Positions 1 to 13,973 of a stretch of DNA of 64,000 bases are shown one piece after another. The translations under genes were made by a program, and so were the position numbers. The notes beneath the pieces were generated by a model. The model did not search any database. It was not told the DNA's origin and was given only the letters and a program-made list of their open reading frames with translations. Position 1 is the stretch's first letter; each line of letters begins with the position of its first letter. This stretch comes from Lingula anatina (lineage: Eukaryota; Brachiopoda; Lingulata; Lingulida; Lingulidae), in contig NW_019775415.1 in assembly GCF_001039355.2 (NCBI RefSeq), positions 62,001 to 126,000 on the forward strand, given 5' to 3'.

Positions 1-3000
1 AGGTAATGGCATCATCGGCCTGCCGAACTCATTTATGATGTTGTAGAGTGCTTATCATTACGATTTACAGAGACAATTTGCTCATCTGATTCGACCCTAC
101 GGTGCGTGAATACACCCGCTGTATATTATCAACTGCAGACTTTTTTGCTTTGTTTCTGTAGCATTCGGTACCCTCTCTAGGTGTGAGAAAGAATAGCATG
201 TATAAGTATTGGATTATATAATTACCGAGTGTATACAAGCCAGAGTCTAAGTTATTTATTGTCAAAATAAATACCGCTTAGGGTTGGCTTAATCCGAGCC
301 AATAGCTCCGATAAATCTTTACCAATGGGTTCCACAGTTTGTGTTTCTGAAGTTCGGAAGGGTAGTCTGATATATTGCTTCTTTTGATCATTCCTGTGCA
401 AATTTACTGTTCATCAACCTCGATTTTCGTTGATTGCTCACCAGTATTATTCCAGTGGCGGGGATTTGGGTGCCATGGCAAGTGCCATAACACTGGTTCA
501 TTTTACTTTGAGCTGGCGTTAAAGCGTCGGAGCCAATCAGAAGTGGTTCTCAGAACTTGGAGGCGATGCCCATGCAGTTGTCAAGCAAACAGATATTGAA
601 CATATGTAGCGGAGGTGATTGCGTTTTTCCTTTCATTGTGCATTGTGATTTGCCGGCAAACAGGTTCGCAACTCCTCGTGCTGCCGACTTCTCTTACCGA
701 CAAAGAATCACGCATATTCCTCTCCAGGGATTTTCATCTGACAACACGTATTGATGATTTGGTGGTAGTTAGGAATGAGGAGTGAGATAACTGAGCAAAA
801 TTTGCACCGTTGATGAGAGAGGTGAGTGCCGAAGTTAATTATTACGTGGTTCAAATATTTACCTTGACTTCTATAAGAAAGTCAAACTCGGCGCAGGTAG
901 AATCATATAGTAGCTGTTCATAACCAGGTGGTTTAAAGATGCCTCAAAGGCAGCGCCAAATGAGTCTTTAATAGATAAATGTCGTTGATTGGGTATCAAT
1001 TTTATTATCGAACGGCGCTGTGCGTTTTAAGTTCTAGATATTGTTCATGAGAAGTATTTATAGGTACCAAACGTAAGGTCTGCCTTTGCAAATCGGTGAA
1101 AGGAACGTGGCATGTGCTTAACCTAAATCTTCTGATCGTGTCATACCTGTACAAGTAGCATCCGGCCAGACGCATAAAAGCTTCGTTTCTACAACCATTA
1201 GAATAACTGAGAAAACAATTGGCTTGATTGGACCCCCCTTCACTGAAAGTAGAAAAAAGTTACAATTTGTTTCCGCCACTTCACTCGAAAAACAGCCACG
1301 ATAATTTACACCTGTGTTATTTTAGTACACTGTGCCAGTAACGGAGAGTTGCTTTTCTTGAAAATCCGTACCACCGTTCACACGGGCCATTCTTTCTCCG
1401 CTTTAAGTCCATTTCACACTGCGAAACGAATGTTGGCTTTCGTCTTACTCAGAACAAATTCTGCATCATTACTAGAAACAATCAGAGGTCGAGATTTACG
1501 AGCAGTGAAATTGCGATTGCTCGACCACATGCTGTGGTTTCCGCAATATTTTTTCAAGCAATCGTTTACTTTCTCTGTTTGAATTATTGGGAGAAGAACA
1601 TCTGCGATACAAACGTGTCCCGTGCACAGATACCATTTTGCTACTAATAGTACTAATGCACTGAGGGAGCAACATTTGATAGCACCGTGCCGTATCAAAT
1701 TAAATCCCGATGGATTAGGATATCCCTACCTATTCTTAGTTAAATAAATAAATAAATCTTTTTTATTGAAGAAGTTTAGCCTTGTGTTTTTTGCTTCTTT
1801 ACCAACGCGTTTATCTTCTATAGTGAATATTTTTTAAAAATAATGGCTAACAATAGATATCATACGGGTGGCACAGTTGCTTTTTTCGCTCAACAATTTT
1901 TATGCTTTTTACTTTGAAGGATAGAACAACTTGAAGTTAAAAGAAGTGACTTGTTTGACAATACCTCATGTATTTAGAAAAACAAAATTGTTCATGTATA
2001 GGGGTGCGCCGATGTGATTATGGAGATCTGGTTTCGTTTCTCATTTACTTTCCTTAGCCAACGTTAAAAGAAGTCCCATTATTGTCCACGAGAACAATTT
2101 TAAATGTCCATTCAACTGAAGTTTGAAAAAAAGACCTAAAAAGGATGCAGAGGAAAAAAAACAAATATCTAATTCTTTTTGAAATAAAAAAATCAAGATA
2201 CTTTACAAGACAACAGGTTGGAACCATACGGATAAAATACAAGTAAGGTTGATTCAGAGGTTATTGTAAATGCAAATTGACACCACTGTGCTCTGCCTTA
2301 GATAAGGTTTGCACCAATCAAAGCCAGAAATACCAGGCGTTTTTATTTGATAAAATCATGTTTTACGCAGAGAGGTTAGCAATGGTGAGTTGGCCTTAGG
2401 GACTGACCGCACTTCTATGTTGTTTGGTTAATGTTTTCCATTCGGTTCTCACTTTGAGGGTTTCGCGCCTGATCTTATCCGCCGCAATTTACCAGACCCT
2501 GCCGATGACCTCTCGACTTTGGGCACCGTTTTGAGTTCTACTGTACTCGTTCGAGCAAGGACCAGTTCCCCTCGAGGGAAAATTTAGAATACGATAAACA
2601 CTGTGAAGTTAGGCAAAGGCATTCTGGTAAGGGGCCGTATGTGAATGCTGAAAACGCCGACTGTAAATTGAAAAACCGTCAACAGAACTCTGCACTTTTA
2701 GGGAGTTCTAGATTAAAGACCTTGTGTGACCAACTACAACAAGTGATTTGATACTGAAAGCTACATTTACACCACTTCCTTACAAACATGTCGCACCTGT
2801 GATTTACTACAGGTTGTAACCAGATATTTACATTGACAATTGCGTACAATTCTAAAAATGTGTTATACGTAAGAAATACTAGCGCACTGGTTGATTAAAT
2901 CAGAAGGTAACAGGTGAAATGGAAGAGACATTGGAGAAGATTAATTCTCATCTATTCAAAATACAATATGCAGCTGCATACTAATATATCATCAGTGGAA

Positions 3001-4230
3001 CCTAACAGGTGGATTTGTTTTTTTTTTTTGTATCGAATAATTGGTCGATCATCGATTTACGATGTTTTTGGTGGGTAACACATGCATGTATGACAAAGGG
3101 CCGATGATATGGCAAAAGAATAAATAAATGATGGGAGCATTTTAGCATCAATAATTGATTAATTACATTTACCACTATGTCCATTATTTTCAATCCAGTC
3201 TTGGCCCTCTTTTCTATTTGCGATCTGTTATTTCTCATTATTTTAGGATTAGACTTTATTCGTTTCATGATACATCTAAGAGGACACAATTTGTTAATAA
3301 CAAAGTCTCTAAACCAATTACTGTAGGTCATGAACCACGACTTTGCAGTCAAAAAGTAGGACATCCAGAACTTTCCAGAACTTGCACGTCAAACATACAA
3401 TTAGTAATAATCACTAGAGCTCAAAATTTACCGAAGGCACGGTCGATGTACACAAATGCTACCAAAACCAATAAACTTATAAACAAGTGGTCATTGGAAT
3501 GTACTGCTTTTCACAGTTATCTGTCTAGGTGTGGTAATAAAACCCGTTCAGAAACACTTTGGCCTTACCTGCCAACTCTGAAGCTGTCTTATAATTAAAA
3601 CGATTGTTCTAGTATAACTGCCAGCTGCGCTATTTTCCTTTGAGCAAGTTAGCCACAATATAGAAGGCTAAGAATAGCTATTCCGTGATTTATGTGGAAA
3701 ACGATAGATTATCATTTCCAAAAGAATATATCAAAAAAAGAAACAGGTGGCTCATTGTCGCAACAGGTGATTTGCTTTTATGCAGAAATGCATGTATCAC
3801 TTTGAGAGATAGAGACTACTCTTTTCCGGAATGTGACATTAAAGTTTATCAGTTTTATGGATGACTGGACAAATGGAAGCCAAAGTGGTTGGGGGAACAG
3901 TAACGTCTTGATCTTTAACTTATTTTGTGTGGGGTAAATGGTTTGCAATGTAGTTTTCTTGAAAATTTAAAATGCGGCTATTATCACGGTGTTTTGTTCT
4001 CTTCAAACTTTACGACTTTCAAGGTGCAACCAGATGGTGAAATCAAATGTGCATTGACACCACAATGATAGCTATTACCTAGTAACAGAGCTCAGCTGAC
4101 GTATATTTGCGATGCAATTTTATTCGGTATTTTTTGCTTTTTCTTTTCCGTTATTAAAGGTGGGTTGTGTCATGATTCACGACAAAAGGGGATATATCCT
4201 TGAGGCAAATTGGGCACTTCATTGTGCACG

Positions 4231-4280
4231 AGCGCGCGCGCGTGTGTGTGTGTGAGAGAGAGAGAGGGAGGAGAGAGAGG
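4231..4280. repeat. Compound microsatellite (GC)n(GT)n(GA)n
   Basis: An alternating GC run passes into GT and then GA repeats. The GC/GT part has Z-DNA-forming alternation. Confidence 0.9.
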
Positions 4281-5312
4281 TGACTATCGGACGGAAAAAC
4301 AGACAAACAGACTAGTCAAGCAGCTGCAAAGATATTCTACTGTAGTTGGAGGCGAATAATTCTATTAGTCGACCTGTCATACAAGACGCCAATAAAGATT
4401 TCACAAATCGTAATTGTCTTCCAATCAGTCTGATTATTCTGATTATTTCGAGAGTGATATATTGATTTTATTAGGTGGGAATACAAAATCTGGGAAAAAA
4501 CAACAAAAATAATAATAACAGTATCACGGTAAGAATAATGACTCTATTAATCGACCGTACTAAGTTTAATACCGTGCATTAGATTGTGTCGGAGACTGGT
4601 AATCAGTTTTTGATAGATAGTCAGATATTAGGCCGTCAGACGTCACATTATAGATGGGTCCATCGTTGACTAGTGTCTAAGGCTTCCCGATGGAGGCCAG
4701 TTCCTCCAATCCCTGATGCCCATCAGAATTCTTCATCAAATAATCGTCACTGATAAAACTTCAATTAATAATATTATATTTTTATGTCTCGTCTCCCTCG
4801 GGTACTCATCGATTCCATTCTATTCAAAGCAATAAAGATATAGTCTTATCCTTATGATTTACGGAGCGCCAGCTGATGGATTGCATTGAAGATCAAACGA
4901 AACGGAAAATGACACTGAAGCATGTTTTCATTTTCTTCTCCACAGTGGATTGGTCTCCGGTACGATAAAGCAGTTATTTTCCTACCTGCCTTATTTTTTC
5001 TCTGGGTTTCATATATTTTTGTGTGAATTGTGTCTTTCGTTTTCATAGCCTAGCGGAATAATAAAAAATGTCTCTAAAGAACCTTATTTTTCTTTATTTC
5101 TAATGCTTGATCCTTGCGCAGTTTTATCTTCACAACACCAGTGCAAAGGTGTCGTTGACCTGAAATTTCATTCATTAAAAAACATTCATTGAGATCTGCA
5201 CTGAAATTGTATGTAACAGGAAGGAGATTCCAGGCCTCCTTTTCACAGGAAAACGACACAAAAAGACCATAATTTCTTCAAGAGAACCAAAACAGTAATG
5301 ACAAGCTTTGGC

Positions 5313-5343
5313 GTCTCTTTCTCTCTCTCTCTCTCTCTCTCTC
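5313..5343. repeat. (CT)n microsatellite
   Basis: Nearly pure CT dinucleotide run with one T-rich interruption near its start. Confidence 0.9.
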
Positions 5344-5800
5344 GATTCCCAGGGCTGCGACGATATGTTTTTCCAAACAAAAAGTGACTCATAGATGAGA
5401 TTTCCGATATCTGCCCTTCTAATTAGTCAGTAATTTGTGTCGATCTTGCTATTAGTTAAGTTAGTTCATGGCGTTTTCACTGTTGAGCTGAAAGCAGCTC
5501 CGTGTCATTCGAATCAGTGCATTAAATTGACGTTCTTCGGGAGGGGAAGGTAACTCGAACCTGGGTGTTTCTCTAATCGGCTGTAACCCTATTAGTTCCT
5601 GACATCTCCACTTTCCCTGTGAGCTATCGGGGAGCGGGACCTTACAGTTTTATTCAAATTGCTGGGCAGGCTTGAGGTCAAAATTGAAAAAAAACTTTGC
5701 TCTTTGCATCTTTTAGCTGTTAAAGAAGTTACAAGCAAGATGAATTTGTTTTGTGAACTATCATCTTCACAAGAGACCATTCCCTGGCGGGGGCGCTCAA

Positions 5801-5819
5801 GCGCACGCGCGCACGCGCG

Positions 5820-5850
<31 letters not shown>
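5801..5850. repeat. Compound (GC/CA)n microsatellite
   Basis: A GCGCAC-type alternating purine-pyrimidine run flows into a pure CA run. Open frames on both strands across it are repeat artefacts. Confidence 0.9.
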
Positions 5851-8126
5851 CATTTTTGTGCATAAGAAGGCCTACCGCAGGAAACCTTCGATTGGTGGTC
5901 CAGCCAAATTAGTGAGAAGACAAATGTATTGATTGAGATAGAGACGTGAAATATGTTTAATCTACGGTGAATTAAAAGAGATTGATAGCAATCTAATCCT
6001 TATCAGTCTGACCAGCGCTATGCATGTTCCTTTTTTATGATACATTCACTGAAAAATAGACCAAAATATAGAGTCTTTCTTTTTAAATACAAAGCAGAGG
6101 TTCATACACTACCAGGTTATTCTACATAGAGGGATGGGCTTAGATGACATCTTCACAGAAACGCTTATACTAATCCAGGTGAGAAAAGATGGTTTTCGGT
6201 CTACCGGTAGGTAGGCCTACTAGGACATGTATTTCCCTCGTGATGATGGAAGGGAAGAAATAGCAAAGACTTATAATCAAGAGTTTGCCTAACCCTCTCA
6301 CTAGTCCATATTTCCCAGTACCTGTTTCACATATTCATTTATTCTATTCAAACCATTTTGCTTATTTAAACCATAATTCCTTAGTATATATACTGGTATA
6401 TAATATGCTTGTATAACACTGCATTGTACATATGATGGACACATATTATTTCATAAGCTTCCAAAAGAAATCTGATTTGACGTGTGACAGCATGGGGAAT
6501 GTTGTTCGTATGAGATGGCTTAAACAGATATTAAAGATAGGCAAATCAATGTCAAAGGTGCATTAAAACAGTGGGCATAATGACTCTATGGTAACTGAAG
6601 ACGAAGTTAGACGTCCCGCTATCGCTCCTCTGAACATAAGTCAAACGCTCACCCGCGGCGCCCTTTGGCACAGGTAGTTTCTCTGCGAAATTATCAATGT
6701 ACGTCATATTCCTTGATAAATCTATAAATAGGAGAGGTCATCCGGTTTTTAAGTAATAGCATTACACTGTATAAAGATGTCAATAAGAATGAAATTCTCT
6801 AAATATAAGACCAATTGTAATTAAAAATGGAATTGTATAAATTGTATATAATCATATTTTAACAAGCTTTTAAACTGTCTTAGCACATGACAGCAATAGT
6901 TTTTTTCGGCTGTAGAGGTAATAAATCGATACAAATTATGTAAAAGGTTACCCATTTCCTCATCGAAAAATTAATTCACTCTGACACGATGGCATTTTAA
7001 GGAGGTATAAACAAAAAAGTTACAAATTTATTAGAGTCACGTAGTGTGGAATATAGGCGCCCAACAGGGAAGTGAGGTCCGCAGTATCTTGTTTAATAAC
7101 GTGTTCACTGTAAGTGAATAGAAGTTGGCATTCAATAAAGTCAAATGAAGAAACCACTTATGTATGTTAGGGCCATGCAGTGTAGACAACATTGACTGGT
7201 GGTTGTATGAATGTGTCAATAGAAATTTGCCGTTTTTTTTTTTCTACAACTGCGTATGTCGTTTTTAAGTGCGTGTCGATGAAATGTCCCACTATACAGG
7301 GAAAAATTGACAAATGTACATTAGTACAAAGCGCCTCTGTAGACTATTAAGTACACGCGTTATATAATGTCCCAGGAATTGGTGCAGTGACTATTTAGTT
7401 GTTTATTATTATGCCGTGTTATTATATAGTTATAGATACGCAGATTGGTTTGATAACTTTTTAGGACAAACCTTGAATTTCCTAGAAAATGTCAACACTT
7501 TTCCCGTAATCAGCAAGTTACACAATATCTAAAATTAAATTGCTTTGCTATACATGTATACGTTTAATGTGTATTGTATGCCTTTATAGTTGCACACTTG
7601 TCTTTTTCAATGAAAATAACCTCGAGCTCGTAAACTGTATAATGCTTGTATTCTGTTTCATCTGAAAACCGCATTTAATAATAATGTCCTTTTTTCAAGT
7701 CCTACGGTTAGAAGATGTTTCACACGGAAGCAATCGACTAACGTCTTAAGCGAAAAGGATAGGCTTAATTTTGACTGTTTGCTAACTGCAAAGGTCAAAG
7801 TATTAAATTGATAACGTGGGAACTATTTTTTCATTAGTTTTTCTTACGAGTGCCTTAGAATATGCACTTTATTTTGACAAACAGCATAATCAAATAATAT
7901 AGACATAGGGCTATCACTGGCGATAAACAATCCATAAAAATGATTTCATATTGCCTCACATTTCCTATTCATTTAAGCCACAGTATCCATGAGCAATTTT
8001 CAGATCGTTTCTGAATTTTGGTGCTTTCCCTCCATGAACCCCATTATCTTTCGCCATCATTGTTTTAACCTGGTATATCACATAGTAGTTATAAATAAGA
8101 AATCTAATCTGAATTAAAATATTCAC

Positions 8127-8628
8127 CCTTACGACTTAAAGTTGTTACGACCTATTCTATTTCTCAATCAAAACTCGTTTCTCAGTTAGATGTCCAGCAC
8201 AATTAAAACTCTTGCCCAGCTGCCTGCTTCCTTGAAATCAATTGAACAGATACACGGTTTTACCTATTAAATGTTCCATCGAAAGTACCAGCTCATTAAA
8301 CCTTTCTATGTAGAAATTAACATTTTAATTTCTCTTTAATTTAACTAAAGTTTATACCACAGAACTTGAAGATTGTGATTATTTTTCCTTAAAGTTACAC
8401 ATGAAGCGATCGCACATTCCCCGCAAATAAATCATTACTAGTTTCCTATACGACTCAAAGTAAGTCCACACGCCTAAGGATAAACCAAATTAATCACACT
8501 TTCAGCCTTTAAAAACTTAAAAACTACACCTTTTTTTTCTGATTGTTAATATGACTTATTTAACCGTCCCTCCAGTTCGTAAAAGTTCGCCCAATGACAT
8601 AGTGTTGTATGGCACATTACTGCTGCAC
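8127..8628. other. About 500-bp segment present only in copy A of duplication 1
   Basis: Copy B passes directly from AATATTCAC to GAGCGATAGC, whereas copy A has about 500 extra bases. The segment is bounded by CAC on both sides (8124-8126 and 8626-8628). No terminal inverted repeats are visible, so a microhomology-mediated deletion in copy B is simpler than a transposon insertion in copy A. Confidence 0.75.
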
Positions 8629-9133
8629 GAGCGATAGCATAATTATTCTTTAAGGGTTGGCAAATATCTTTTTTCGGGAAATATGGAACGATACTTCGGT
8701 ATTTATTTTAGTTTGCTATTTGAAACTATATATATCGTGACATTTGTTGGGGTTTGGGGTAATGATTTGAAACACCAACTCTCTTCAATTGTATCTTTAA
8801 ACGATTACCACTGAATAATGTTTTTCTATTATGCTTTTCTCATGTGTTTTTCTATCATTAACATCTTTTTTCTTGGATGTTTTTCTATAGTGTTTTTTTC
8901 CTGTAATAATTATCTTTTTTCAGCACTCAATTCGTTTATTATTTTAATAGATTCTACCATGATATCATCAAATGTGTCTGATAGCAAACATTACAGTATT
9001 GTAAGCTTGGTCGATGGGTGCAATCCAAAGAGACAGTCTTACTTTCAGTAGTTATGGGAATAAAGTGTATAATTAGTTCGCACTGGTACCCCGAGCTACA
9101 GAGTTCGCTGCTGACCAACTTTCACATCTTCGA

Positions 9134-9387
9134 CTGGCTTCCCATGCCTAGATCGATCTAACAGGATCAATCCATCTCCAAGGGGTTTCTTATTATATTG
9201 CTTTCAGCTTAAGCAGCTAAGACGTCTGTCACGCCTACTGAAGCTGCTAAACGATAATTAATTACCCCTAACAGCTTCACTAGGCGTGACAGACATTTAC
9301 GCCGCTTCAGTTGATAACAATTTAGCGAGAATCCCATTTGAGGTAGATCGATCCACAGTAAGTGCGATAGGGTCTGGGAATGGTCCC
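9134..9387. mobile_element. Foldback MITE, GATCGATC family (in copy A of duplication 1)
   Basis: Central arms are complementary: GTCTGTCACGCCTACTGAAG near 9224-9246 matches, inverted with one mismatch, the block near 9270-9294. Outer arms both carry TAGATCGATC in inverted orientation. The right end GGGAATGGTCCC is followed by TTA. Related to the element at 19140-19364. No transposase. The left boundary is approximate. Confidence 0.65.
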
Positions 9388-9999
9388 TTATATGTCAAAA
9401 ATTGCTCAGTCTCAGACAAGACAGTTTCGACTTGGGTTCTTTGTTACAACTAGGCCCAAACAACAATGTATTTGTATTTGGTGCTATAAACTTGAATGAA
9501 CATGTGAAGGTCATTAATTCAGACTGGTTCTGCTCCAGTTGGCAAATGTTGCGATGACCTAGAGCTTAGGATCGTTAAAAGGAAAAGTTAAAAGGAAAGG
9601 TCATAACTTTTTGGAAAAGTAATCAGATTTTCGGGACTATGGATCATTTTTAGATTGGAATTATAGCCATCCAATTTTTTTTTCAATCCCTAAATTCAAT
9701 TAAAAACGGACCGATGGGTTCATCCTAGATAGCTTGAATGTAAGTTGTTGGCACTTTATGACGTCATTTGGGATTTGTGAGAATCTGTATAAGGTTGGGT
9801 TAAGCTTTCTGCGATAAGGGTGTAACTATTTGCCGAGAATTGTGTCTTATACAAAAGTGACAAGCAAAAAAGATGAATTTGTATAGGTATGCATTACACT
9901 GTAATTCGACAGATGGTAAAAGACAACAACTACATGTAGATAAGTTCTTTTAGCTTTGCATCGTTGTCGTAATGCTCTCGCAAGCTTATCAGTATTTTT

Positions 10000-10033
10000 G
10001 CCCCCCTCCCCCCTACCCCCCCCCCCTCCCTCC
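10000..10033. repeat. C-rich tract
   Basis: Runs of C with single T or A interruptions; the partner tract in copy B (13936-13973) has a different length. Confidence 0.85.
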
Positions 10034-11575
10034 AAATTTCTCGAAACCTTGCTTTGTTATACTTTAAGTCGCGAGATCTTTGGCTTCCTCGAATGATCCC
10101 AATATGAAGTTTTTCTTTTTATCTTTCTGTGAGGAAACAAGCTTGTTTGATGTGTCATACTTTTCCTTCTTATTCACTAAACAATCGGGTTAGCTCAGAA
10201 ATATGAATTACTCATCTGCCGTTTCTAAAAACTCACAAAACTATTTTAGTGATTAAATAAACGCCAAGAAGTAGATTAATATTACTTAACGTCAAGATAA
10301 TTGTTAAGGTACATGTAAATTAAGAACCAAACTGGTACTTACATGTAATTAAACGAAGGAATGTGTTAATTCTTTATTTGGATAACGAAATGATGAATTC
10401 CCTACGTTTACCACATATCGGGACACGCAATGCCTCATTAGTTCTTTCGATTGGAAATCACCGACAGAATGATAAGAAGGGATTTTACCGTCTTTTCCAA
10501 CATAAAAACTCATTTAACAGACGTACCATTGATAAAGTGTATTAACCTTTCAGGTTGCGAAATGCTCATGAGAATATTTGCTAAAACATCATTTGAGGAA
10601 AGCCTCTGCAGTCCCGCGGTGAATCGATATGGCATATACCAAATGGCAGCCGCTCCGGTGCATAAAATGTCAAAATAATGAAATGGGATGTAAATTGATA
10701 AAGATTATTTGGCGATTGGAGAGCATTTTGCATTTCATGTCACTTAAATCTCATCAGTTCTGTAAAACTCGTGTTAGATTTCGAAGTCGGATGTTTCTTC
10801 TCTTAAATTTTTTAAGGGGTTCAGGAAATCAAGCCAATTTATTTTTGACTAGCTGGTTGGCTGTTGCCCTTCAGGAATTTACCTGAATTGGGGGCAATAG
10901 CCTGTGGAAATTGGAATCTGTAGTAAGCCACAATAACTGATGTACAATACTAAAAAAAAAAACAAGTAAAAATAGACGATCTACAGTTACGATAAGTTTG
11001 CATAACATGCATTTATCACTGACTAAAATGCCCTCTCAATGAATAAATTAGACAGTGAAACAACTAAATTGACCCCCTAAAATATGTGACGTTTCTAACA
11101 TTTTTCGCGATGCTTATCGATAAACTCTTTTTCTCTTACATCTTTCAAATATTTTCACCAATTGGTGGAACTAGTATCAACATCACAATAATAACGTCCT
11201 TGTTGATAATTCTATTAACATATTTTTTGACATTTTCGACCTAAATATAATACTTAAATAAATTAAAATTATCTGTAACGTTTTAAATCGATGATTACAT
11301 GTATTTCTCTTTGCTTCTGCACAAGTTGGTATTTTGATGGTTTTCGTTTGACTACATGAACCTGATGCATGTAAGACCCTCTCTTTCATTTCACCGTTCT
11401 TTACAAATGGTATCAGATGCCTTTGATTAATGTCAGTTAGCATCTTTGCCATCGGTGAGGATTCAGCTTCGTTTGAGGAAAGCCCAATATACTACTATTA
11501 TATGTCAGAGTTCATTCCAAGAAAATTGTTCAAATGTTACCACAAACGTACAAGGCACTTGTTCTGCACGTCTCT

Positions 11576-11576
11576 N
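11576..11576. other. Single N at the end of duplication 1 copy A
   Basis: One ambiguous base lies exactly where alignment with copy B breaks. This is what a one-N join between two assembled pieces would look like. An open frame read across it is not a real gene. Confidence 0.8.
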
Positions 11577-11876
11577 ACACTACTACGGACGACTGATTGA
11601 CTGGCGGTTTTTCCAGCTGTTTTCACAGAGTATTTCTACCGACAGCGTCTAAAAGTGATTCAGTGGAATCTTAACACCCTATATATTCCTCTGCAGTGTG
11701 TTAAACTTGAAAGAAATAAGCGTAAATCTATTAAATTCGATACGTTTCTTACCTACGTGTAATCACCGATTCATACGTAGTGCCGTATGACTTATGACTT
11801 GTCCTTGAGAAAAACTACGCACAAAGTGATGACGTCGCACGTTATACGTCGTACGGAAGGCCTTGCCAAAACTCTC
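11577..11876. other. Unique 300-bp spacer between copies of duplication 1
   Basis: Found neither upstream of copy A nor elsewhere in the window as far as I can see. It has no recognised gene. It contains several CGTAC/TACGTAG-like imperfect inverted motifs near 11777-11860 that could be a degraded element end. Confidence 0.5.
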
Positions 11877-13050
11877 TAATGTCCCAGGAATTGTTGCAGT
11901 GGCTATTTAGTTGATTATGATGCCGTGTTATTATATAGTTATAGGTCACGCAGATTGGTTTGATTACTTTTTAGGACAAACCTTGAATTTCCTAGAAAAT
12001 GTCAACACTTGTGTATTGTATGCCTTTAAAGTTGCACACTTGTCTTTTTCAATGAAAATAACCTCGAGCTCGTAAATTGTATAATGCTTGTATTCAGTTT
12101 CATTTTATCTGAAAACCACATTTAATAATAATGTCCCTTTTTCAAGTCCTACGGTTAGAAGACGTTTCACAAGGAAGCAATCGACTTACGTCTTAAGCGA
12201 AAAGGATAGACTTAATTTTGACTGTTTGCTAACTGCAAAGGTCAAAGTATTAGATTGATAACGTGGGAACTATTTTTTTCATTAGTTTTTCGTACGAGTG
12301 CCTTAGAATATGAACTTTATTTTGACAAATAGCATAATCAAATAAGAAAGACATAGGGCTATCACTGGCGATAAGCAACCCATAAAAATGCCTCACAGTT
12401 CCTATTCATTTGAGCTACAGTATCCATGAGCAATTTTCAGATCGTTTCTGAATTTTGGTGCTTTCCCTCCATGAACCCCATCATTATCTTTCGCCATCAT
12501 TGTTTTAACCTGGTATTGTGGTTATAAATAAGGAATCTAATCTGAATTAAAATATTCACGAGCGATAGCATATTTATTCTTATAAGGGTTGGCAAATATA
12601 ATTTTTCGGGAAATATGAAACGATACTTCGGTATTTATTTTAGTTTGCTATTTGGCATTTGGTGGGGTTTGGGGTAATGATTTGAAACGCCAACTCGCTT
12701 CAATTGTATCTTTAAACGATTACCACTGAATAATGTTTTTCTATGATGCTTTTCTCATGTGTTTTTCTATCATTAACATCTTTTTTCTAGGATGTTTTTC
12801 TATGGTGTTTTTTCCTGTAATAATTATCCTTTTTTCAGCACTCAATTTGTTAAGTATTTTAATAGATTCTACCATGATATCATCAAATGTGTCTGATAAC
12901 AAACATTACAGTATTGTAAGCTTGGTCGATGGGTGAAATCCAAAGAGACAGTCTTACTTTCAGTAGTTATGGGAATAAAGTGTATAATTAGTTCGCACTG
13001 GGTACCCCGAGCCTCAGAGTTTGCTGCTGACCAACTTTTACATCTTCGAT

Positions 13051-13303
13051 TGGGTTCCCATGCCTAGATCGATCTAACAGGATCGATCCATCTCCAAGGG
13101 GTTTCTTATTAAATTGCTTTCAGCTTAAGCAGCTAAGACGTCTGGCACGCCTACTGAAGCTGCTAAACGATAAATAATTACCCCTAACAGCTGAATTAGG
13201 CGTGACAGACATTTAAGCCGCTTAAGTTGATAACAATTTAGCTAGAATCTTATTTGAGGTAGATCGATCCACAGTAAGTGCGATAGGGTCTGGGAATGGT
13301 CCC
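13051..13303. mobile_element. Foldback MITE, GATCGATC family (in copy B of duplication 1)
   Basis: Same element as 9134-9387, carried along in the duplication, with a few substitutions (for example in the CAGCTGAATTAGGCGTGAC arm). The right end GGGAATGGTCCC is again followed by TTA. Confidence 0.65.
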
Positions 13304-13935
13304 TTATATGTCAAAAATTGTTCAGTCTCAGACAGGACAAAGTTTCGACTTGGGTTCTTTGTTACAACTAGGCCCAAACAACAATGTATTTGTATTTGGT
13401 GCTATAAACTTGAATGAACATGTGAAGGTCATTAATTCGTCTCAGACTGGTTCTGCTCCAGTTGGCAAATGTTGCGATGACCTAGAGCTTAGGATCGTTA
13501 AAAGGAAATGTTAAAAGAAAAGGTCATAACTTTTTGGAAAAGTAATCAGATTTTCGGGACTATGGATCATTTTTAGATTGGAATTATAGCCATCCGTTTT
13601 TTTTTTTTTTTCAATCCCTAAATTCCATTAAGAACGGACCGATGGGTTCATCCTAGATAGCTTGAATGTAAGTTGTTGGCACTTCATGGCGTCATTTGAG
13701 ATTTGTGAGAATCTGTATAAGGTTGGGTTAAGTTTTCTGCGATAAGGGTGTAACTTTTTGTCGAGAATTGTGTCTTATACAAAAGTGACAAGCAAAAAAG
13801 ATGAATTTGTATAGGTATGCATTACACTGTAATTCGACAGATGGTAAAAGACAACAACCAGAAAAATACATGTAGATAAGTTCTTTTAGCTTTGCATCGT
13901 TGTCGTAATGCTCTCGCAAGCTTATCAGTATTTTT

Positions 13936-13973
13936 GCCCCCCTGCCCCCTCCCACCCCCCCCCCCCCCCCCCG
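13936..13973. repeat. C-rich tract
   Basis: Long poly-C run with few interruptions, corresponding to the tract at 10000-10033 but different in length and interruption pattern. Confidence 0.85.

Larger units (their letters stand above)
1..7364. other. Non-coding, AT-rich stretch
   Basis: I see no exon with convincing protein character, no RNA gene and no recognisable transposon ends here. Open frames are short, start at non-ATG codons or lie in low-complexity DNA. The stretch holds the purine/pyrimidine microsatellites listed separately. It ends where duplication 1 begins. Confidence 0.6.
7365..11575 (+). repeat. Duplication 1, copy A (4.2 kb)
   Basis: Direct repeat of 11877-15516. Homology starts at TAATGTCCCAGG (7365; partner 11877) and runs to the base before the single N at 11576, where the partner continues unbroken. 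The copies differ by scattered substitutions and several indels, the largest about 500 bp (8127-8628, absent from copy B). Contents are non-coding: a foldback element (9134-9387), a C-rich tract, and short open frames with no recognisable protein features. Either a recent tandem duplication or two haplotypes placed end to end. Confidence 0.93.

Noticed and set aside
3155-3598. 147-codon plus-strand open frame
   Set aside because: Begins at TTG, overlaps a long minus-strand open frame, and has a composition like translated AT-rich DNA with no motif.
11446-11652. Open frame across the N at 11576
   Set aside because: Spans a probable assembly join and has no protein features.
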